This document shows, piece after piece, positions 48,347 to 57,293 of a stretch of DNA of 64,000 nucleotides. The notes beneath the pieces were generated by a model that was not told the DNA's origin, did no database searches, and was given only the letters and a program-made list of their open reading frames with translations. Both the position numbers and the translations under genes were made by a program. The DNA is from a virus: positions 1 to 64,000 of the IMG/VR virus record IMGVR_UViG_3300031857_000037; one strand, written 5' to 3'. The stretch's first letter is position 1. Every line of letters starts with the position of its first letter.

Positions 48347-48954
48347 AAAGTCAATTTTACATAGATAAAGTTGGTAAAGATGAAATAAAAGAACTTCTTT
48401 ATACTCATCATTACCTTAAAGACGAATCTAAAGATTTTAAATCTGGGTATAACTATGGACTTTTCAAACATCCTGACTGGGAATGTCCCCTTAGAATTAG
48501 CAGGTGCCTTGGTGCTTGCATTTTTAGTACACTCCCAGTACCAGAAATCGCCGTAGGAGCTTTTGGTTTAAATCGTAATGAACAACAAGGAATTTTTGAA
48601 CTATCCCGCCTCTGCATCCTCCCAGAAATTCAATCAGATGAATATAATATCACTTCTTGGTTTGTTTCAAGATCGATTAGACAGTTACGGAAGGATACTA
48701 AAGTTAAAGCAATCCTCTCTTACGCTGATAGTAATCGCCATACTGGCACAATCTATCGCGCTTGTAACTTTAAGTATTACGGTCTCACGGATCGAAAAAA
48801 AGATTTCTACTATGCGGATGGAACTAAACACTCTCGTGGAAAAATAAAAGGTGAAAATGGCGAATGGAAAGATCGTAGTAGAAAACATAGATACTTAATG
48901 ATTTTTGATAATTCTTTAAAAGAAAGCCTTGCCTGGAAAGAAGTTAAATGGTAA
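48343..48954 (+). CDS. Mom-like (GNAT-fold) DNA modification candidate
   Basis: 203 residues, GTG start overlapping the previous TGA. ILSYADSNRHTGTIYRACNF, then KYYGLTDRKKDFYYADGTKH, matches the Mu Mom family signature (SYAD...H-x-GT-x-Y-x-A-x-N-x-x-x-x-G). LGACIFSTLP and FELSRLCILPE are the GNAT core strands. Mom adds an acetamido-type group to adenine and protects phage DNA from restriction. Cyanophage members carry this label by homology only. Confidence 0.7.
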   Translation: MKSQFYIDKVGKDEIKELLYTHHYLKDESKDFKSGYNYGLFKHPDWECPLRISRCLGACIFSTLPVPEIAVGAFGLNRNEQQGIFELSRLCILPEIQSDEYNITSWFVSRSIRQLRKDTKVKAILSYADSNRHTGTIYRACNFKYYGLTDRKKDFYYADGTKHSRGKIKGENGEWKDRSRKHRYLMIFDNSLKESLAWKEVKW

Positions 48955-49011
48955 TATATACTTGGTGGTACTAAGACACCAGCGACAAAATCCCTTCCGT
49001 GTGAACTTTAA

Positions 49012-49038
49012 AACCTCCTCATTGAGAGGAGGTTTTTT
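49012..49038 (+). terminator. rho-independent terminator
   Basis: Stem AACCTCCTC / GAGGAGGTT with loop ATTGA, then a T-run. It closes the tRNA / Mom-like unit before the long fibre gene. Confidence 0.9.
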
Positions 49039-49042
49039 AGTG

Positions 49043-49050
49043 TCTAAATA
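49043..49050 (+). promoter_or_regulatory. possible late promoter for the tail fibre
   Basis: TCTAAATA has one mismatch to TATAAATA and lies 35 bases before the fibre ATG, the same distance as at 5512. The mismatch is identical to that at 34205. Confidence 0.4.
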
Positions 49051-49084
49051 TAAAAAGAATAATTTGTCACTGTAGGAAAACAAG

Positions 49085-52000
49085 ATGCCGCTAAGTAGAT
49101 TAGAGAATTTCCTAAAAAATGCTGAGGGTAATATCCTATATGTTAACCCTTCTGATTTTGATGCTACTGATAGTATTGAGAATAGAGGTAACTCCTTAAC
49201 TAGACCGTTTAGAACTATCCAGAGAGCTGTTCTGGAAGCGGCAAGATTTTCATATTTGGTAGGAAAGAATAACGATAAAATTGATACTACAACTATTCTA
49301 GTTTATCCAGGCGTTCACTACATTGATAATAGACCTGGACATTCAATTACAAATCAAAGTGGTACTGCAGAATTTAAAAGATTTGTAAATGGATCTTGGA
49401 CTACATCTGGCGCTACATTATCAGAATTCACATTGAATTCTAATTTTGATCTTTTTGATGAAGATAACGATTTATACAAATATAATTCTACCGAAGGTGG
49501 TGTAATTCTACCTAGAGGTACTTCAATTGTTGGTCTAGATCTTAGAAAGACTAAGATTCGTCCAATGTATGTACCAGATCCACTGAATGATAATGTAGAT
49601 CCTACAGCTGTGTTCAGAGTTACTGGTACTTGTTACTTTACGGCATTTAGTATTTTTGATGCTGATCCACAGAGGGCTTGTTATAAGGATTCTACATCAA
49701 GAAAAGTTGTTCCAAACTATTCGCACCATAAACTAACTTGTTTTGAATATGCTGATGGTGTAAATCAAGTTAAGTTGGGATCTGAGCATACAGGTCTCAC
49801 CGACTTGGATATGTATTACTATAAGGTTTCATATGCCTATGGTGATACTTCTGGAAGAGGTATTCCAAATTACCCAGTAAACAATAGTTCAGACTTTGAG
49901 CCGTCTATTGATGAATATAGAATTGTTGGAGATCTTCGTGCTGATCCTATTGGAATTACGAGTATTAAGTCTGGTAATGGTATTGTAGCGACTACAACTA
50001 TTACAGTAACAACTGATGTTCCACATAATTTATTCAAAGATACACCTGTTCTTATTACTGGAATTACAACAAGTGTTGATGAGTATAATGGATCTTTCTT
50101 AGTTAGTGATGTAACAAGTGCAACAGAATTTAAATATGTTGCTCCATCAACTCCAGTTATAGCTCTACCAACATCAGGACAAATTCTTAATGCTAGAGCT
50201 ATTGTAGAGTCTGACAGCGTTTCTTCAGCTTCTCCATATATTTTCTCTTGTACATTGAGATCCGTTTATGGTATGAACGGACTTCATGCTGATGGTAACA
50301 AGGCAACAGGATTTAAATCCATGTTGACTGCTCAGTTTACTGGAATTTCTCTACAGAAAGATGACAATGCTTTCCTATTGTATGATACGGAAACAGGGAT
50401 ATACAATGAAAATTTAACTGTTGACGACGCAGATAAACCACTTCATACAAATTCTAGGGCAATTTATAGACCTGGTTGGGAAAACTTCCACATGAAGTGT
50501 AGTAATAATTCTATTCTTCAGTGTGTTTCTATTTTCGCAATCGGATTCGCAAGACACTTTGTAGCTGAATCTGGTGGTGACCAATCTATTACTAACTCAA
50601 ACTCAAACTTTGGCGCAGTTTCATTAGAAGCTGTGGGATTCAGACCAGAGTCGTTTGATAGAGACGATGTTGGTTATATTACACACGTAATTCCACCAAG
50701 AGACTTAACATTTAGAGAAACTAACGTAACTTGGTTGCCTCTTGATGTCAACAAGATTATTTCAGCTGCTAACACTGCAAGACTTTACATATCTGGTTAT
50801 GACAGTTCGGACATTGCTCCACCATCACAGATTGACTCCTATAGAATTGGTGCAAAAGAGAATGAAGAGTTATATCTGTCTGTAATCATTGGATCTCAAC
50901 AAAATAACTTTAAAGCCCCAATTTTGATGCAGGTTCCTAGTGGAATCGGAACTTCGTCTAAAAAAGTATATACAGTTGGTAGAAATTCAGGAATCAACAG
51001 TATTACCTCAAATATCCTAACTCTCCAGTCAAATCACCAATTTTTCAATGGAGAAAAGGTAAGAATTGTAAGTGACAATGGCGATTTACCAGAAAATGTG
51101 GCTTCTGATAAAATTTATTATGCTTATACAACAGGATTATCAGCTAATCAAATTAGACTATCCTCCACATTAAATGATGCAAACGCTGGAAATACTATCA
51201 CCGGCATTTCCAATGGTGGTGGAAGACTCGAAGTAATCAGTTATGTTTCAGATAAACGACCAGGAGATGTAGGTCACCCGATACAATATGATAGTACAGT
51301 AAGTAACTGGTATATTCAAAGTACACCAGTTACCCTATTCAACACCATTTATACTGGTATTGTAGGAATTGGATCAACTACACTAGGAACTCAAACTGGA
51401 TCAACATTTATCACTAGAAGAATTGATAACAGAGGTCTAGATGATAGAATTTATAAGTTCCGTTATGTCATTCCAAAAGAATTTGTAGATGCTAGACCAC
51501 CGACTGATGGATTTGTTCTTCAAGAATCAAAATCCGTAGGTATCAGTAGTGTATCTTATTTAACATCCGCACTCACAGATGTAACTCAATTAAGAAATCC
51601 TAGAATAATTAAAACTATCAATTATTCTAGTGGTAGTGCGTTTGTAAAGACCGAATTGCCTCACAATCTTGTCATTGGTGATACTGTAAAAATTTCAAAC
51701 GTAGTAAGTTCAGCTCAAACTGTAGCATCTTATAATGGATCTTTTGAAGTTATTTCAATAACAAATTCAAAAGAGTTTGCCATTGGTGGTTTCGATGCCA
51801 GCCCTGGAACATTTTTAAATCAAACTAACCAAAGATCAACTCAACAACAAATTGAGGCTTTACCAACAATACAAAAGGAAAAGTCTAGAGACAGTATTTA
51901 CATCTATAGAAGTCAAGAAATTAAACCATTCATTCCTGGTGCTGGTGGTCAGGATGGAATTTATAACATTATTGCACTATCTGGTAGTATTAAACCAAAT

Positions 52001-55000
52001 TCTAAGGTTGGATTTGGTTTAAGTAATACCAACTTTAACCAAGACGTAAGAAATCTATATCCACAAATAGACAGAGATAATTACAACTCTGATCCACTAC
52101 CCACATTAAGTTATGCTGAACTATATCCAACTGGAATCGTCAAAACAAGTGATAAGAAAAACTCTCTTACTAAAGAATCTTTAAACCATTTCTTCGATAA
52201 TAACAGAGTTGGATATGCAATTACTGGAGCAGTAATTACTGGATCTGGAAACACAACTATCACACTCTTTACAGATATTGATCATAATCTAAATTCAATT
52301 AGATCTCTAACCTTAACAAACGCAGGTTCTGGTTATAACAACAGTGCTGGAGTTACAAGTGCAATTTATTCCGCTGAGTTAATTAACAATTTCATTACTG
52401 GAAAAAATGCTACCGTAAAAGTAACTATTTCAGTTGGAAATACTATTTCATCTGTAGAAATCGTTGATCCCGGTTCAGTATATGGAATCGGAAATACTAT
52501 GACCATTTCTGCGGATCCTGCAGGAGCTCCTTCAACTTATGCTGTTGTTCAAGTTGCATCCATTAACAACAATATTGGCGATTCTCTAGAATTGAGTGGA
52601 TTCATGGAACCACTCATGAATGGAACATTCAGAATCATAGATGTTCCTTCAACTAAAACTATCGCCTTAATCAGAGAAGGTGGTCTACCTTCAGCGACTT
52701 ATCGAACCAGAAATGATGAAAGATTGCCAATTGCATATCTATCCGCAAAAGGAGTTGGAGTAAGTACCATCAGACTTAATGGTACAGTTGGAATTACAAC
52801 AGTAGTTTGTTCGGAAGGTCATGGACTTCTCCCTGGTAATACATTCACTCTTGTTGGGGTAGGAAATACATACTTCTCTAAGAAATTCATTGTTAATGAA
52901 TCTTTAGGTATTACCTCATTCACATTTAGTTCCGGAATTACTACAGTTACTCAAACTTGGAATTTAACTGGAGTAACTGCACATAAATCAACTCTTTCTG
53001 CAAATGGAAGAGCTCTAGGATCTGGAGAAGAAAATCTTGGTGGAAGAGGTAACTTCTTATACGCTGGAATCACTACTACAATATCAACTCCAATCACTTC
53101 GACAGACAGTTCTATAACATTAACAAGTGCTAATGGATTTAAGAAGGGTGACTTTATTTCTATAAATTCTGAAATTATTAGACTTTCAAGTGATCCTGCA
53201 GGAAATACATTCAATGTTCTAAGAGGACAATTTTCAACAGTTGCTGGTTCTGGTGGTTCGGGTTCAGTAGTAAGAAAGATCCGTATTCTTCCAGTAGAAA
53301 TTCGTAGACCATCTATTCTTCGTGCATCTGGACATACATTTGAATATCTTGGATACGGTCCTGGTAACTATTCAACAGGTTTACCTGTAAAACAAGACAG
53401 GATCTTAAGTACAGATGAAAGTCTAGTTTCTCAAGCACGAGAACAGGACGGTGGTACAGTCGTTTATACTGGCATGAACGACAGAGGTGAATTTTATACT
53501 GGTGCTTCAAAAGTTAATGGTGCAACTGGTGAAGAAGAGACTGTTGACGCTCCCGTTGTTTCATTCTTTGGAGATGATTTACTAACAGGTACTGAAAAGA
53601 GAAACAGTGGTGTTTTTGATGACCTAGTTGTTAAAGAAAGAATCACCGTTGAAGGTGGTGAAAATAACAACCAAACATCTCAGTTCTACGGACCAGTTAA
53701 CTTCTCTCAAAAGGTAACTAGCTCTGCTGACGATGGACTTGAGACTAGAGATCTATACATCAAGGGTCTTGCATCTCAACCAAAGCTTCTAACCGTTGGT
53801 ATTTCAACTCCAACAGACGCTAAGAAGACTGGAGATATCTCATTCCTAGCTAACCCAGACCCTGCTGGATATATTGGTCACGTTTATGCTGATGGTGATT
53901 GGCGTCGTTGGGGAATGATTTCTCAAGATAAGAATAGAGATTACCTCAAGTTAGATCAGGTTGCTATTGGTCAGTCTGCTGGTGTTTATAACTTCTCCGA
54001 CGCACTAGAAGTTAATGGAACGGTTAAGGTTAGAAACCTCTATGTGGGTGGTGCTGTTACATTCGCTGGTGCTCAGGCAATCGGTAACGCTTCATTTGAT
54101 AATATTACAGTCAATAATACAACTGTATTCTCTGGAGTTGGAACAAATTATACAATTAGAACAACTAATGCAAATACAATTGCACAATTCCAAAACATAG
54201 AAGTTATTGGAACTGCTGCAACATTTACAAATGCAACGGTAAGATTTGAGAATTCTTTCAATTCCGTATTCACTGGAGTATCTACTGTTGCTGGAACTTT
54301 AGTTGTTGGTAATTTGTCTGTGCCAGCTGGAATTATTTCCGCATCAAATATGATTATTGATAATCTAAACGTTAATAGATTATCAGTATCTACAGAAGCT
54401 TCAATACTATCTGGTATTATTACTGCAATTAGAACCAGATATATTGGTGGTGGCATTGGAACATTCCCATCTCTAGCATGTTTTAATGTTGGTGTTGTTA
54501 CTTCATTGACTGGCGTTGCTTGTACAATTACTACAATTAATGGTACTAATGCTTTCATTACAGGTATCAGAGCTAATACATCTTTTGCAACTCCTCTTGC
54601 AACAATTAACACTGGTATTATTACAAACTTCGCAAGCACAGTTGCAGGAATTACAAGTGCATATGTAGTTACTGGATTCACAACTACTGAAATTATTAGT
54701 AATTGGATCGGTGCTCCAACTGCTTATACTAATGTTGGATTTACTACTACTGCCGTTGTTACAGGTTGGATGGGGGCTCCAACTGCTTACGTCAACAGTG
54801 GTATTATCACTACTCTCAGTGGTACAACAGCTACCTACCAAAATGGACAATTTACTGGAGCACTACGATTAAACGGTACTGCAACAGGACAGGGTATTTA
54901 CGCAAATATTGGTATTATTAGTGCCTTTGGACCTGGTGCTACAAATCCAACTGCTGGTAGCATGAATATCAACTGTGGACCTTCTGGAGATATTACTGGA

Positions 55001-55594
55001 AGAGTAATCACTTCTACAGTTGCAACTGGAACAGCTCCATTAGTTGTTACATCAACAACGGAGGTAGCAAACTTAAACGCGAGTAGAATTGGTGGAAGAC
55101 TGCCTGCAGGATTCTTAAGAGGTGTTGTTGATGTATGGCAGACATCTGATGACGGTAAGAATAGATTGTATTTTGGAAACAACTCCAAAACATATTTTGG
55201 ATCAGCTGGCAGTGGATATGAATTTAGATCCAGTACCGATACCACTATCATCACAATAGACAATAGTGGAAATGCTTCATTTACTGGAGAAGTTACCGCA
55301 AGTTCTGATGAAAGAATCAAAACCAACATCAAAACTATTGAAAATGGTTTAGATAAGGTTGTTCAACTTCGTGGTGTCGAATATGATCGTATTGACATTG
55401 AATCTCATCAAATTGGTGTAATTGCACAAGAAGTTGAAAAAGTTCTGCCAAATATTGTTCATACAGATGAAAGGGGAATGAAGTCAGTTGCTTATGGTAA
55501 TCTAACTGCAGTTCTAATTGAAGCAATCAAAGAACTTAAAGGCGAGATCTCCGAACTTCGTGCAGAATTGAATGAATTAAAGGGTACTAAATAA
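49085..55594 (+). CDS. long tail-fibre protein with C-terminal S74 chaperone domain
   Basis: 2169 residues, the largest gene here. The N-terminus (PLSRLENFLKNAEGNILYVN, then RPFRTIQRAVLEAARFSYLV) is a baseplate-attachment and beta-helix type start. The middle is Thr/Ile/Gly-rich with repeated ...GITT...TTIT... strands and short GSGY-like modules. The C-terminal 97 residues are a peptidase_S74 intramolecular chaperone: ASSDERIKTNI holds the Ser-Lys dyad (about S2074/K2079), followed by IGVIAQEVEKVLPNIV and a final coiled coil. S74 domains trimerise, then cut themselves off. Host recognition is the likely job. Confidence 0.85.
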   Translation: MPLSRLENFLKNAEGNILYVNPSDFDATDSIENRGNSLTRPFRTIQRAVLEAARFSYLVGKNNDKIDTTTILVYPGVHYIDNRPGHSITNQSGTAEFKRFVNGSWTTSGATLSEFTLNSNFDLFDEDNDLYKYNSTEGGVILPRGTSIVGLDLRKTKIRPMYVPDPLNDNVDPTAVFRVTGTCYFTAFSIFDADPQRACYKDSTSRKVVPNYSHHKLTCFEYADGVNQVKLGSEHTGLTDLDMYYYKVSYAYGDTSGRGIPNYPVNNSSDFEPSIDEYRIVGDLRADPIGITSIKSGNGIVATTTITVTTDVPHNLFKDTPVLITGITTSVDEYNGSFLVSDVTSATEFKYVAPSTPVIALPTSGQILNARAIVESDSVSSASPYIFSCTLRSVYGMNGLHADGNKATGFKSMLTAQFTGISLQKDDNAFLLYDTETGIYNENLTVDDADKPLHTNSRAIYRPGWENFHMKCSNNSILQCVSIFAIGFARHFVAESGGDQSITNSNSNFGAVSLEAVGFRPESFDRDDVGYITHVIPPRDLTFRETNVTWLPLDVNKIISAANTARLYISGYDSSDIAPPSQIDSYRIGAKENEELYLSVIIGSQQNNFKAPILMQVPSGIGTSSKKVYTVGRNSGINSITSNILTLQSNHQFFNGEKVRIVSDNGDLPENVASDKIYYAYTTGLSANQIRLSSTLNDANAGNTITGISNGGGRLEVISYVSDKRPGDVGHPIQYDSTVSNWYIQSTPVTLFNTIYTGIVGIGSTTLGTQTGSTFITRRIDNRGLDDRIYKFRYVIPKEFVDARPPTDGFVLQESKSVGISSVSYLTSALTDVTQLRNPRIIKTINYSSGSAFVKTELPHNLVIGDTVKISNVVSSAQTVASYNGSFEVISITNSKEFAIGGFDASPGTFLNQTNQRSTQQQIEALPTIQKEKSRDSIYIYRSQEIKPFIPGAGGQDGIYNIIALSGSIKPNSKVGFGLSNTNFNQDVRNLYPQIDRDNYNSDPLPTLSYAELYPTGIVKTSDKKNSLTKESLNHFFDNNRVGYAITGAVITGSGNTTITLFTDIDHNLNSIRSLTLTNAGSGYNNSAGVTSAIYSAELINNFITGKNATVKVTISVGNTISSVEIVDPGSVYGIGNTMTISADPAGAPSTYAVVQVASINNNIGDSLELSGFMEPLMNGTFRIIDVPSTKTIALIREGGLPSATYRTRNDERLPIAYLSAKGVGVSTIRLNGTVGITTVVCSEGHGLLPGNTFTLVGVGNTYFSKKFIVNESLGITSFTFSSGITTVTQTWNLTGVTAHKSTLSANGRALGSGEENLGGRGNFLYAGITTTISTPITSTDSSITLTSANGFKKGDFISINSEIIRLSSDPAGNTFNVLRGQFSTVAGSGGSGSVVRKIRILPVEIRRPSILRASGHTFEYLGYGPGNYSTGLPVKQDRILSTDESLVSQAREQDGGTVVYTGMNDRGEFYTGASKVNGATGEEETVDAPVVSFFGDDLLTGTEKRNSGVFDDLVVKERITVEGGENNNQTSQFYGPVNFSQKVTSSADDGLETRDLYIKGLASQPKLLTVGISTPTDAKKTGDISFLANPDPAGYIGHVYADGDWRRWGMISQDKNRDYLKLDQVAIGQSAGVYNFSDALEVNGTVKVRNLYVGGAVTFAGAQAIGNASFDNITVNNTTVFSGVGTNYTIRTTNANTIAQFQNIEVIGTAATFTNATVRFENSFNSVFTGVSTVAGTLVVGNLSVPAGIISASNMIIDNLNVNRLSVSTEASILSGIITAIRTRYIGGGIGTFPSLACFNVGVVTSLTGVACTITTINGTNAFITGIRANTSFATPLATINTGIITNFASTVAGITSAYVVTGFTTTEIISNWIGAPTAYTNVGFTTTAVVTGWMGAPTAYVNSGIITTLSGTTATYQNGQFTGALRLNGTATGQGIYANIGIISAFGPGATNPTAGSMNINCGPSGDITGRVITSTVATGTAPLVVTSTTEVANLNASRIGGRLPAGFLRGVVDVWQTSDDGKNRLYFGNNSKTYFGSAGSGYEFRSSTDTTIITIDNSGNASFTGEVTASSDERIKTNIKTIENGLDKVVQLRGVEYDRIDIESHQIGVIAQEVEKVLPNIVHTDERGMKSVAYGNLTAVLIEAIKELKGEISELRAELNELKGTK

Positions 55595-55623
55595 ATCGTC
55601 AGAGTTATTTTGATTTGAAACAC

Positions 55624-55785
55624 ATGGATGATAAAGCGCAACAAATGTCTGCACAACTTACTGAACGTGCTGAAACACTAAGAGAAGAGCTAATTGAACT
55701 TGAAAGACAATTCAACATTAAAAAAGAAGAGTTTTTCAAAGTTCAAGGAGCTCTAGAGGCAATTCAAGCTATGTCTCAGGATTGA
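55624..55785 (+). CDS. small coiled-coil protein, 53 residues
   Basis: ATG at 55624. QLTERAETLREELIELERQF, then NIKKEEFFKVQGALEAIQAM is a single long amphipathic helix with heptads. Directly after the fibre gene; could be a fibre-assembly helper. Followed by a terminator. Confidence 0.6.
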   Translation: MDDKAQQMSAQLTERAETLREELIELERQFNIKKEEFFKVQGALEAIQAMSQD

Positions 55786-55814
55786 AACCTCACAGAGTTA
55801 TTATAAAAAGAATC

Positions 55815-55850
55815 AAGGGGCTTTGTCAAGATTGACAAATGCCCTTTTTT
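55815..55850 (+). terminator. rho-independent terminator
   Basis: Long stem AAGGGGCTTTGTCAA / TTGACAAATGCCCTT with one bulge and a two-base loop, then T6. It closes the fibre unit. Confidence 0.88.
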
Positions 55851-55878
55851 ACTTTATAACTAAACTATTTGATTTAAA

Positions 55879-56154
55879 ATGACTGATAAAACACCAGAAT
55901 TTATAGATCCAAAACAATATCCAGATTTTTGGGAACAGATGAAAAACTTCAAGGAGTTTGCTAAGTCTGTTGGTCAAGATGCTGTAGAAGGAGATGGAAT
56001 TTTTGTCTCGGAAGAAAAAAGAAAAAAAAGAGAAGAGGTTTGTATTAATTGTTCTCAATTTAATCCAGAAAGTAAAAGATGTTATCTTTGCGGATGTTAT
56101 ATGGAGGTCAAATGGAAGTTTAAGTCTGCTGACTGTCCGATTAATATGTGGTGA
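55879..56154 (+). CDS. zinc-ribbon protein, 91 residues
   Basis: The N-terminal half is acidic and aromatic (FIDPKQYPDFWEQMKNF). The C-terminal 40 residues carry VCINCSQFNPESKRCYLCGC and DCPINMW. CxxC, CxxCxC and a final Cys make a compact zinc site. I recall such small Cys-rich proteins in T4-like cyanophages. Role unknown. Confidence 0.65.
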   Translation: MTDKTPEFIDPKQYPDFWEQMKNFKEFAKSVGQDAVEGDGIFVSEEKRKKREEVCINCSQFNPESKRCYLCGCYMEVKWKFKSADCPINMW

Positions 56155-56158
56155 TCGC

Positions 56159-56187
56159 TTGACAAATTCCTAAATATCCAGTATTGT
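56159..56187 (+). promoter_or_regulatory. sigma70-type early promoter
   Basis: TTGACA (56159-56164), 17-base spacer, TATTGT (56182-56187). 21 bases before the exported Gly-zipper protein. Confidence 0.75.
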
Positions 56188-56208
56188 AGACGGACATCAT
56201 ATAAAACC

Positions 56209-56598
56209 ATGAAAAAACTACTACTTTTACCTCTAGTTTTCTCATTGTTCTCAGTGCCTGTAAAGGCTCAACAAGTTAATGACTATCAGACCTGCACAAA
56301 GTATCGTGAGGTCTATAATCCTGGATATTACGACGCAAATGGAAATTATGTTCAAGGAAATGTTTCTACTCAGTCATACCAAGTCCCTTGCGGAACTGGA
56401 CCCATCAATTATCAGCCACGCGGAACTGTTTACAGTCGGGGTTATTATAATCGCGGCGGTTATTGTAATCCTACGCAGAGTGCGCTAGGCGCACTTCTAG
56501 GGGGTGGTGTGGGTGCTGCACTGTCTAGAGGTGATGGAAGATGGTGGGCGGTCCCTGTAGGCGCTGCCGTGGGCGGTGCAATGTTTGGATGTAACTAA
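56209..56598 (+). CDS. exported glycine-zipper protein
   Basis: 129 residues. The N-terminal signal peptide is clear (MKKLLLLPLVFSLFSVPVKA, with AxA-type cleavage after VKA). The middle is Tyr/Gly/Asn-rich (YNPGYYDANGNYVQG). The C-terminal third ALGALLGGGVGAALSRGDGR, then VPVGAAVGGAMFGCN is a two-helix glycine zipper as in 17-kDa outer-membrane lipoprotein-type proteins. It would enter the host membrane or periplasm early in infection. Superinfection exclusion is one possible role. Confidence 0.7.
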   Translation: MKKLLLLPLVFSLFSVPVKAQQVNDYQTCTKYREVYNPGYYDANGNYVQGNVSTQSYQVPCGTGPINYQPRGTVYSRGYYNRGGYCNPTQSALGALLGGGVGAALSRGDGRWWAVPVGAAVGGAMFGCN

Positions 56599-56599
56599 C

Positions 56600-56896
56600 A
56601 TGAATCTCTTCAACTATAAACATCGTGAAGACTTTGGGGATGAGTGGTATATTCAACTTCTGAATACTGGAAGGCATGTTCCAAAGTTCATGAAGAACTG
56701 GTCACTTCTACAAGCATCAGTCAGTTGGAATGACTATCCTGGATGGCCTTATCTTCAAATCACATTTGGATCTAATGGTTTCTTTAGTATTCTTTTGTGG
56801 GTTTATAAGTTTGGATTAGATGTAGATATTCTTTCCCGTACTTGGAGATGGGATCATGTGGAGAACATAGATGAAAACGAAATTGAACTGGTTTGA
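56600..56896 (+). CDS. hypothetical protein, 98 residues
   Basis: ATG at 56600, just after the previous stop. Trp- and aromatic-rich: NYKHREDFGDEWYIQLLNTG, FMKNWSLLQASVSWND, LQITFGSNGFFSILLWVYKF. Overlaps the next gene by 26 bases. Part of a family of aromatic small proteins in this end region (compare 63618). Confidence 0.5.
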   Translation: MNLFNYKHREDFGDEWYIQLLNTGRHVPKFMKNWSLLQASVSWNDYPGWPYLQITFGSNGFFSILLWVYKFGLDVDILSRTWRWDHVENIDENEIELV

Positions 56897-57224
56897 GTAT
56901 TACTTCGGTCATTGTTTCCAGACTGGATGGAGAGAAATCTGGAATAACTTTAAGATGTGGAGAGATCTGATCAGTGGAAACTATGATGATTATGCTATAC
57001 TGAGTCAAGATGATCCATACGAAGAATGTTATAATTGGTTTTGGACAAGTATCAACCTAGATGAAACCTATCCCAAAGAATTTCTTGAGTATCTGATGGA
57101 AATGTGTGATAGAATTGATAGAGGTGAAGAGAAAGTATATCCACTTGATGAAGACTTTTTTGATAGAATAAAAGAACTTACTGATGGTGTTGATGTAGAT
57201 TTGTTTGATGATGAGGACACTTGA
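56871..57224 (+). CDS. hypothetical acidic protein, 117 residues
   Basis: ATG at 56871. NWFEYYFGHCFQTGWREIWN, then SQDDPYEECYNWFWTSINLD, then an acidic end DLFDDEDT. Last gene before a terminator hairpin. Family not recognised. Confidence 0.55.
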   Translation: MKTKLNWFEYYFGHCFQTGWREIWNNFKMWRDLISGNYDDYAILSQDDPYEECYNWFWTSINLDETYPKEFLEYLMEMCDRIDRGEEKVYPLDEDFFDRIKELTDGVDVDLFDDEDT

Positions 57225-57238
57225 TGAGCTGTCCATTG

Positions 57239-57266
57239 ACCCTTGACTTCTGTGGTCAAGGGTTTT
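57239..57266 (+). terminator. terminator hairpin that also contains promoter-like boxes
   Basis: Stem ACCCTTGAC / GTCAAGGGT with a 7-base loop, followed by TTT. The same bases read as TTGACT (57243-57248), 17-base spacer and TACTAT (57266-57271). It may terminate the upstream unit and start the next one. Confidence 0.7.
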
Positions 57267-57293
57267 ACTATAGCCATATAAATCTCCAGATTC

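Noticed and set aside
54148-54850. Two long minus-strand frames inside the fibre gene
   Set aside because: Biased composition (Val/Ile/Pro, or Ser/Cys/Asn) that mirrors Thr/Gly-rich repeats; no promoter or ribosome binding site.
55586-55600. Late promoter before the 55624 gene
   Set aside because: ACTAAATA has two mismatches to TATAAATA and overlaps the fibre stop; transcription from the fibre unit explains expression.
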